From Pseudoalteromonas espejiana DSM 9414 (GTDB lineage: Bacteria; Pseudomonadota; Gammaproteobacteria; Enterobacterales; Alteromonadaceae): 64,000 bases of DNA. Shown here piece by piece: positions 58,727-64,000 of the stretch. Under the pieces are notes generated by a model. That model was not told the DNA's origin, searched no databases, and worked only from the letters and a program-made list of their open reading frames with translations. The position numbers and the translations under genes are program-made. Each line of letters starts with the position of its first letter. Within the stretch, counting starts at the first letter, position 1. Location of the stretch: assembly GCF_002221525.1 (NCBI RefSeq), contig NZ_CP011028.1, positions 2,491,001-2,555,000 on the forward strand, written 5' to 3'.

Positions 58727-59862
58727 TTTTTGATTATGAAACATTAAAAATGCTGTGGTGGTTGCTCATTGGTGTATTGCTTATTGGCTTTGCTATTACC
58801 GATGGCATGGATATGGGCGTGGCTATGCTGCTACGCCTAGTAGGTAAAACAGACTCAGAGCGCCGTACGGTAATTAACACTATTGGCGCACACTGGGATG
58901 GTAACCAAGTATGGTTTATTACCGCTGGCGGTGCTTTATTTGCAGCGTGGCCTATGGTGTATGCCGCCGCATTTTCGGGCTTTTACTTTGCTATGATGCT
59001 GGTGCTATTTGCACTATTTTTTAGGCCTCTTGGTTTTGATTACCGTTCTAAAATAGACTCTAAACGCTGGCGTAACAACTGGGACTGGGGCTTGTTTGCA
59101 GGCAGTGCCATTCCGGCTTTAGTTTTTGGTGTGGCGTTTGGTAACTTATTTTTAGGTGTACCGTTTAACATTGATAACCTACTGCGTGTAAGTTACCAAG
59201 GCTCGTTCTTTGGCTTATTAAACCCATTTGGCTTGCTTGCTGGCTTAGTCAGTATTGCTATGTTAATTGCTCATGCGGGTATGTGGTTACAACTGCGTAC
59301 CGCAGATGCAGTAGCTGAGCGCTCAGGGCAGTATGGCCGCTATGCGCTAATGGTATTTATTGTACTTTTTGCTGGTGCTGGTTTTTGGGTGGCAAATATA
59401 AATGGCTACCAAATAGTTTCAATGGCAGATACACAAAGCCATGCAGATCCACTCGCTAAAGTAGTAACTACGGCAAAAGGTGCATGGCTTAACAACTATA
59501 GTGAGCGCCCATGGACAATGACCTTCCCTATTTTAGGCCTTGTAATGGCACTAAGTGCTTTGTTTTTCTCTAAAATTAATAAGCCGGCGCTTGGGCTTAT
59601 TTCGACCAGTGTTATGTTAATTGGCGTTATTATGACCGCAGGTGTATCACTATTCCCATTTATTATGCCATCGGTTAATAACCCAGATATTAGCTTAACT
59701 ATTTGGGATGCGGTTTCTAGCCATAAAACGCTAAACATTATGTTTGTTGCCGTAGTTATTTTTATACCCTTAATACTGGCCTACACCACGTGGTGTTATG
59801 TAAAAATGTGGCGCAGAGTAACGGTAGATGAAATTGAAAACAACACTCACGGTAGCTACTAA
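58723..59862 (+). CDS. cydB: Cytochrome bd ubiquinol oxidase subunit II
   Basis: 379 residues, exactly the E. coli length. It starts four bases before the cydA stop (ATGA-type overlap). The N-terminus [54 protein letters not shown] and the C-terminal [11 protein letters not shown] tail match CydB, which supports CydA without binding heme in this subfamily. Eight membrane segments. Confidence 0.97.
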   Translation: [379 protein letters not shown]

Positions 59863-59874
59863 GGAGACTAAATT

Positions 59875-60039
59875 ATGTGGTATTTTGCTTGGATTTTAGG
59901 TGTGCTTTTAGCCTGTACCTTAGGTGTAATAAATGTAATGTGGTACGAGTTTCATCAAAATAAAAACAGCATTGCTGATGATGAACAAGCTATGCACGAT
60001 TTATTAAACGATACTAATTACACCAAAGATGACGACTAA
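59875..60039 (+). CDS. cydX: Cytochrome bd small subunit CydX
   Basis: 54 residues, 12 bases after cydB with AAGGAGA upstream. A single membrane helix begins MWYFAWILGVLLACTLGVIN, followed by VMWYEFHQ and an acidic tail. This matches CydX, the small subunit that stabilises the hemes in bd-I oxidase; E. coli CydX has 37 residues, so the acidic tail is longer here. The following cydD start overlaps its last codons by 11 bases. Confidence 0.93.
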   Translation: MWYFAWILGVLLACTLGVINVMWYEFHQNKNSIADDEQAMHDLLNDTNYTKDDD

Positions 60040-61801
60040 CCCCCGACCAAATCGCGCGCAGCAGCAATCTCTGCGCGCATTTTTAAAGCTTCAAAGCAAG
60101 CCTGCAAGTGCATGGTTAAAGTTAAGCATTGCACTGGGCACGTTTAACGCTATTTTAATGATTGCAGGCGCCTATTTATTGGCACAAACTATTCATAATG
60201 TGATGTTTGAAGGCGAAAGCCTTACTCAAGTAACACATTTACTTTGGCCACTTGCTGGCATTATTTTACTGCGGGCGCTTTTTTTAGCGCTAAGTGAAAG
60301 GCTAAGCGCCTTTGCAGCACTTAAAATTAAATCGGCCATGCGCCAAACCTTATTAACTAAATTAACTCAACTTGGCCCAAGCTATATAGAACAACACGGC
60401 CAAGGGGCAACGCTTAACACCCTGCACGATGGCGTTGAAGCATTACACGACTATTACGCTAAATATTTACCCGGAGTTGCATACAGTGCTCTTATTCCTT
60501 TAGCAATTTTGGTGGTGATTTTTCCAACCGACTATAAAGCGGGTTTAATATTTTTACTAACCGCTCCGCTTATTCCGTTTTTTATGATTTTAGTTGGATC
60601 TAAAGCTGAAGAGTTAAATCAAAAACGTTGGAAACAACTTGCTGTACTGGGCAATTACTTTTTTGACCGAGTGCAAGGCTTAACGCAGCTTAAGCTATTT
60701 AACGCCACCCGCACCGAACTTAAACACATTGCTAAAATTTCTGATGACTTTAGACACGCTACTTTAGGTGTACTAAAAATTGCTTTTTTATCGTCATTTG
60801 CGCTGGAATTTTTAGCCACTATTAGCGTGGCACTCGTTGCGGTAATCATTGGCTTTAGACTATTTTTTGGGACGCTTGATTTTGCGACCGGCTTTGTAGT
60901 GCTGCTACTTGCGCCTGAATTTTATTTACCACTTCGCCAATTAGGCAGCCACTACCATGCTCGTTTGCAAGGCATTAGCGCTGCAGCCGACATGGTAACT
61001 ATATTAAATGCGCCCCTTCCTGAGCAATCACAGCAAAACAACGCCCACGTTAGCGAGCCTATAAACTCAATAAGCATAAACAACTTAAATTTTACCTACC
61101 CAAACAGTAATGAAGGCATAAAAAACATAAACTTAACGTTACCAGCTAAAGGCTTAGTGGCAGTAGTTGGGGCGAGTGGCTCAGGTAAAAGCACTTTATT
61201 TGATTGCCTATTAGGGTTTCACCCTCAGGTGATTGAGCAAATCAGTATTAATAACAAGCCACTAGACGCTACAAATATTAATACGCTACAAAATAAAATC
61301 GCCTGGATCCCGCAAATCCCAACGCTATTTTATCAAAGCATTAGGGACAACATCAAAATAGCGAAACCAGACGCTTCACCATTAGAGCTTGAGCAAGCCG
61401 CACACCAAGCAGGCGCCTTAGATTTTATAAACACGCTACCCAAGGGCTTTAATACATTGATAGGTGAGCAAGGTGAAGGGCTTTCTGGCGGGCAAAAACA
61501 ACGTATCGCCCTTGCCCGTGCATTTTTAAAACAAGCACCTATTTTAGTACTCGATGAACCAACGGCGCATCTTGATAGCCAAACAGAGCAACTTATTCAG
61601 CAAGCTATAAATGAATATGCAAAAACACATTTGGTACTGGTTATAGCCCACCGCCTTAACACAGTAAAAAATGCCAACAATATTATAGTTATGCAAAATG
61701 GTGAGGTAGCACAGCAAGGCACATACTCAGAGCTTGCTCAGCAAAATGGTGCGTTTAGTACCCTGCTAAGCACACACGTGCAAGGAGTTAATAATGACTA
61801 A
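60029..61801 (+). CDS. cydD: Thiol reductant ABC exporter CydD
   Basis: 590 residues. Six membrane segments (about 30-320) followed by an ABC ATPase domain with Walker A GASGSGKST, signature LSGGQKQR and Walker B ILVLDEPTAHLD. With CydC it exports glutathione and cysteine, needed to assemble cytochrome bd. The start ATG lies within the end of cydX. It overlaps cydC by 8 bases. Confidence 0.95.
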   Translation: MTTNPRPNRAQQQSLRAFLKLQSKPASAWLKLSIALGTFNAILMIAGAYLLAQTIHNVMFEGESLTQVTHLLWPLAGIILLRALFLALSERLSAFAALKIKSAMRQTLLTKLTQLGPSYIEQHGQGATLNTLHDGVEALHDYYAKYLPGVAYSALIPLAILVVIFPTDYKAGLIFLLTAPLIPFFMILVGSKAEELNQKRWKQLAVLGNYFFDRVQGLTQLKLFNATRTELKHIAKISDDFRHATLGVLKIAFLSSFALEFLATISVALVAVIIGFRLFFGTLDFATGFVVLLLAPEFYLPLRQLGSHYHARLQGISAAADMVTILNAPLPEQSQQNNAHVSEPINSISINNLNFTYPNSNEGIKNINLTLPAKGLVAVVGASGSGKSTLFDCLLGFHPQVIEQISINNKPLDATNINTLQNKIAWIPQIPTLFYQSIRDNIKIAKPDASPLELEQAAHQAGALDFINTLPKGFNTLIGEQGEGLSGGQKQRIALARAFLKQAPILVLDEPTAHLDSQTEQLIQQAINEYAKTHLVLVIAHRLNTVKNANNIIVMQNGEVAQQGTYSELAQQNGAFSTLLSTHVQGVNND

Positions 61802-63536
61802 CTTTATAAGGTTATTACAACTTTGCCGCCCGCACTATAAAGCTATGTTACTGGGTACTTTTTTAGCCACTTTAACTGTACTGGCAAATGTGGGCTTACT
61901 CGCTATATCGGGTTGGTTTTTAGCTTCAATGGCAGCGGCAGGTCTTGCTGGCGTGCAAATGAACTACTTTACACCCGCAGGGACTATTCGGTTTTTAGCG
62001 ATTGTTCGTACCGCATCACGCTATGGTGAGCGCTTAGTAACTCATAACGCCACATTTTTATTACTTAGTGAAATTCGCGTAAATATGTTTGCAACGCTAA
62101 GTAAGCTAAACAATGTAGATTTAGCAATGAGCCGCAGCGCCGATTTAGTAAACCGCTTACAAAACGATGTAGATGCGCTTGATAAATTTTACTTAAACAT
62201 ATTACTGCCTATGCTAGTAGCGCTGTTAAGCGTACCTATTATTATGGTGTTTATGGCGGCCTATAATGCAAACGTTGCACTTATTTGTTTTATTGGCATT
62301 TTATTAATTGGTGTTGTTTTACCGGCGCTATTAAGTGTTAAATTAAACAAAAATAGTCATAAAGAAACACAACTAAGTGCCCAGCTTAGGGCTGAACTTT
62401 CTGATACGCTAACCGGCCTTAGAGAGCTTAGTATTTATCAAGCAAGTGGCGCTCAAATTTCAAAATGTGATAATTTAAATGGGCAATACAACCAGCAACT
62501 TTATAGTCGCCATAAAGCACTAGCAAATAGCGACGGTTTAAGTTTGCTGGTAGTGCAATTAGCCATGCTAGGCGCCATCGTTACTATTGTGCCATTGGTG
62601 TACAGCGGTGCCATGATAAATGTAGAGCTTGCTATGCTAAGCCTATTTGTATTGGCAAGCTTTGAAAGCGTATTGCTCCTGCCTAATGCATTTATAGAGC
62701 TGCCTAATGTGCTAAAAGCCGCAGAGCGACTATTTACACTTCAAGATAAAGTATCTGATCAGAGCAACAATCACAGCGCTTTAATTGATACTCCGTTTGA
62801 TAAAAATAATACCGCACTAACACTTAACAACATTAGCTATAAATACGATGAGCATAATGCATTAACTGATGTGAGCTTTATGCTAAAAGCGCAGCAAAAA
62901 GTAGCCATTGTAGGTAAAAGCGGCAGCGGTAAAACCACCTTGGTTAATTTGCTCACCGGGCTATGGCCTATTCAAAGCGGCAGCATTGAGTTACATGATC
63001 AAAGCATTTCTCATGACTTGCACTCACTAAGTACTGACACCCGCGCAAGCGTTATAAATATATTAGCGCAGCAGCACCATATTTTTGATGGCACCCTAAG
63101 TGAAAATTTACGTTACGCAGCGCCAAGTGCAACAAATGAGCAAATGCACACCGCGCTTGAGCAAGCACAGCTTGGGCAATGGTTAAGTGAGCTAAAAAGT
63201 GGCTTAAATACACGTTTAGGCACAGGCGGACGTAATGTATCTCAAGGGCAATCTAGGCGCATAGCTATAGCTCAAGCTTTATTGCAAAGCCCCGCTATTT
63301 TAGTACTTGATGAGCCAACTGAGGGCTTAGATAATCAATCTAAACAAAGTGTAATGCATGCCATTATGACCGTAATGAATAATGCAAGCGTGCTTACGAT
63401 TACTCACGACCCCGCTCTTTTAACCCAAATGGATAACATTGTGTGGTTAGAAGATGGAAAAATAATAGCGCAAGGTACACACCAACAGCTTAGTGAACAA
63501 TACGATGATTATGTATCGTTAACCACCCGCTTTTAA
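61794..63536 (+). CDS. cydC: Thiol reductant ABC exporter CydC
   Basis: 580 residues. The membrane half (about 15-310) includes LLAISGWFLASMAAAGLAG and RTASRYGERLVTHNATF, typical of CydC. The ATPase has Walker A GKSGSGKTT and Walker B ILVLDEPTEGLDN. The ABC signature reads NVSQGQSRR instead of LSGGQ/E: the first Gly is replaced by Gln, unlike CydD, so the CydDC pair may have one degenerate site. Last gene of the cyd cluster; it ends 5 bases from the convergent rlpA-like gene with no terminator between. Confidence 0.94.
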   Translation: MTNFIRLLQLCRPHYKAMLLGTFLATLTVLANVGLLAISGWFLASMAAAGLAGVQMNYFTPAGTIRFLAIVRTASRYGERLVTHNATFLLLSEIRVNMFATLSKLNNVDLAMSRSADLVNRLQNDVDALDKFYLNILLPMLVALLSVPIIMVFMAAYNANVALICFIGILLIGVVLPALLSVKLNKNSHKETQLSAQLRAELSDTLTGLRELSIYQASGAQISKCDNLNGQYNQQLYSRHKALANSDGLSLLVVQLAMLGAIVTIVPLVYSGAMINVELAMLSLFVLASFESVLLLPNAFIELPNVLKAAERLFTLQDKVSDQSNNHSALIDTPFDKNNTALTLNNISYKYDEHNALTDVSFMLKAQQKVAIVGKSGSGKTTLVNLLTGLWPIQSGSIELHDQSISHDLHSLSTDTRASVINILAQQHHIFDGTLSENLRYAAPSATNEQMHTALEQAQLGQWLSELKSGLNTRLGTGGRNVSQGQSRRIAIAQALLQSPAILVLDEPTEGLDNQSKQSVMHAIMTVMNNASVLTITHDPALLTQMDNIVWLEDGKIIAQGTHQQLSEQYDDYVSLTTRF

Positions 63537-63541
63537 TATGA

Positions 63542-63928
63542 CTAGTCTTTTAAAACACTAACAGACACATCAATAATGCCGACTTTAGGGTCGGCTATTT
63601 TTTTAAACATCCCTAGTGATAAATCAATAACGCGGCCACGCACATATGGGCCTCTGTCGTTTATTCTTACTATTACCGATTTATTATTAGCTAAGTTAGT
63701 TACTTTTACTTTAGTGCCAAAAGCAAAGTCTAAGTGCGCGGCAGTCGCTGCGCTTTGACTAAACGTTTCGCCACTAGCTGTTGTACGCCCATGGTATTTG
63801 TTAGCATAGTATGAGGCTTTACCCACCTGAGTTACTTCGCCATTTGATGAGATAACAATAGGTTGGCTACTACATGCAGCCAATATAAGGCTAAAACTTA
63901 AAGTAAAAACTAACTGTGATATACGCAT
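63542..63928 (-). CDS. RlpA-like lipoprotein (double-psi beta-barrel)
   Basis: 128 residues. The signal peptide ends in lipobox LILAAC (about residue 19). The mature protein is almost only a DPBB domain: [62 protein letters not shown]. RlpA proteins are outer-membrane lipoproteins, and some cut denuded peptidoglycan at the septum. The SPOR domain of full RlpA is missing, so septal targeting is doubtful. Convergent with cydC. Confidence 0.9.
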   Translation of the reverse strand: MRISQLVFTLSFSLILAACSSQPIVISSNGEVTQVGKASYYANKYHGRTTASGETFSQSAATAAHLDFAFGTKVKVTNLANNKSVIVRINDRGPYVRGRVIDLSLGMFKKIADPKVGIIDVSVSVLKD

Positions 63929-64000
63929 AAAAAGACTTTAATTATAAAAATTGGCGCAAGCGTAACCTTAACACCCTGAGCATGTACTGAATTTAACAAA

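Overview
This is a chromosomal housekeeping region of a marine gammaproteobacterium, most likely Pseudoalteromonas or a close relative in the Alteromonadales. The evidence is the protein sequences themselves (HemA, Prs, KdsA, MiaB, LpxB, DnaE and AccA are all gammaproteobacterial in type), low GC, and gene orders familiar from Enterobacterales but with changes. No phage, transposase, CRISPR array or defence island is visible. The genus is inferred from general resemblance, not from a search.

Layout. 1-254: the end of cysZ. 304-4154: a two-gene unit for a large surface zinc metalloprotease lipoprotein and a small partner lipoprotein. 4172-7174: rlmM, a DUF423 membrane protein, an alpha/beta hydrolase and gcvA. 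7301-15352: a leftward hemA-prfA-prmC-(response regulator)-sirB2-sirB1-(DUF819 transporter)-kdsA cluster, i.e. the classic hemA...kdsA order with two extra genes. 15415-20413: rightward lolB-ispE-prs-rplY-pth-ychF. 21101-22561: a 12-gene tRNA array, (Met-Leu-Gln)x2 then (Leu-Gln)x3, behind one strong promoter. It is followed by a GGDEF/EAL gene, ubiF, and rightward miaB-phoH-ybeY-corC-lnt, the same neighbourhood as the metT-leuW-gln tRNA cluster of E. coli.

31282-48832 is more variable. It holds a HEPN-like orphan, an esterase, an RDD protein, an Old Yellow Enzyme, a zinc-chaperone GTPase plus DUF1826 pair behind a Zur-box-like site, an SDR with a LysR regulator, a 919-residue hybrid histidine kinase, two small orphans, the 4.5S SRP RNA gene (ffs), a DUF3014 protein, a patatin, a CPA2 antiporter and a diguanylate cyclase. 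48899-56852 is the leftward lpxB-rnhB-dnaE-accA and tilS block. 57143-63536 is the complete cytochrome bd locus, cydA-cydB-cydX-cydD-cydC, including a 54-residue cydX. The window ends with an RlpA-like lipoprotein gene.

The most interesting signals are regulatory or architectural: a perfect 24-bp palindrome over the expected cydA transcription start; the Zur-like site upstream of the zinc chaperone; the expanded tRNA array with covarying variable arms and spacer hairpins; an rplY leader hairpin; an output-less DUF3369 response regulator inside the hemA cluster; and the metalloprotease/lipoprotein pair. No wholly new multi-gene system could be demonstrated.
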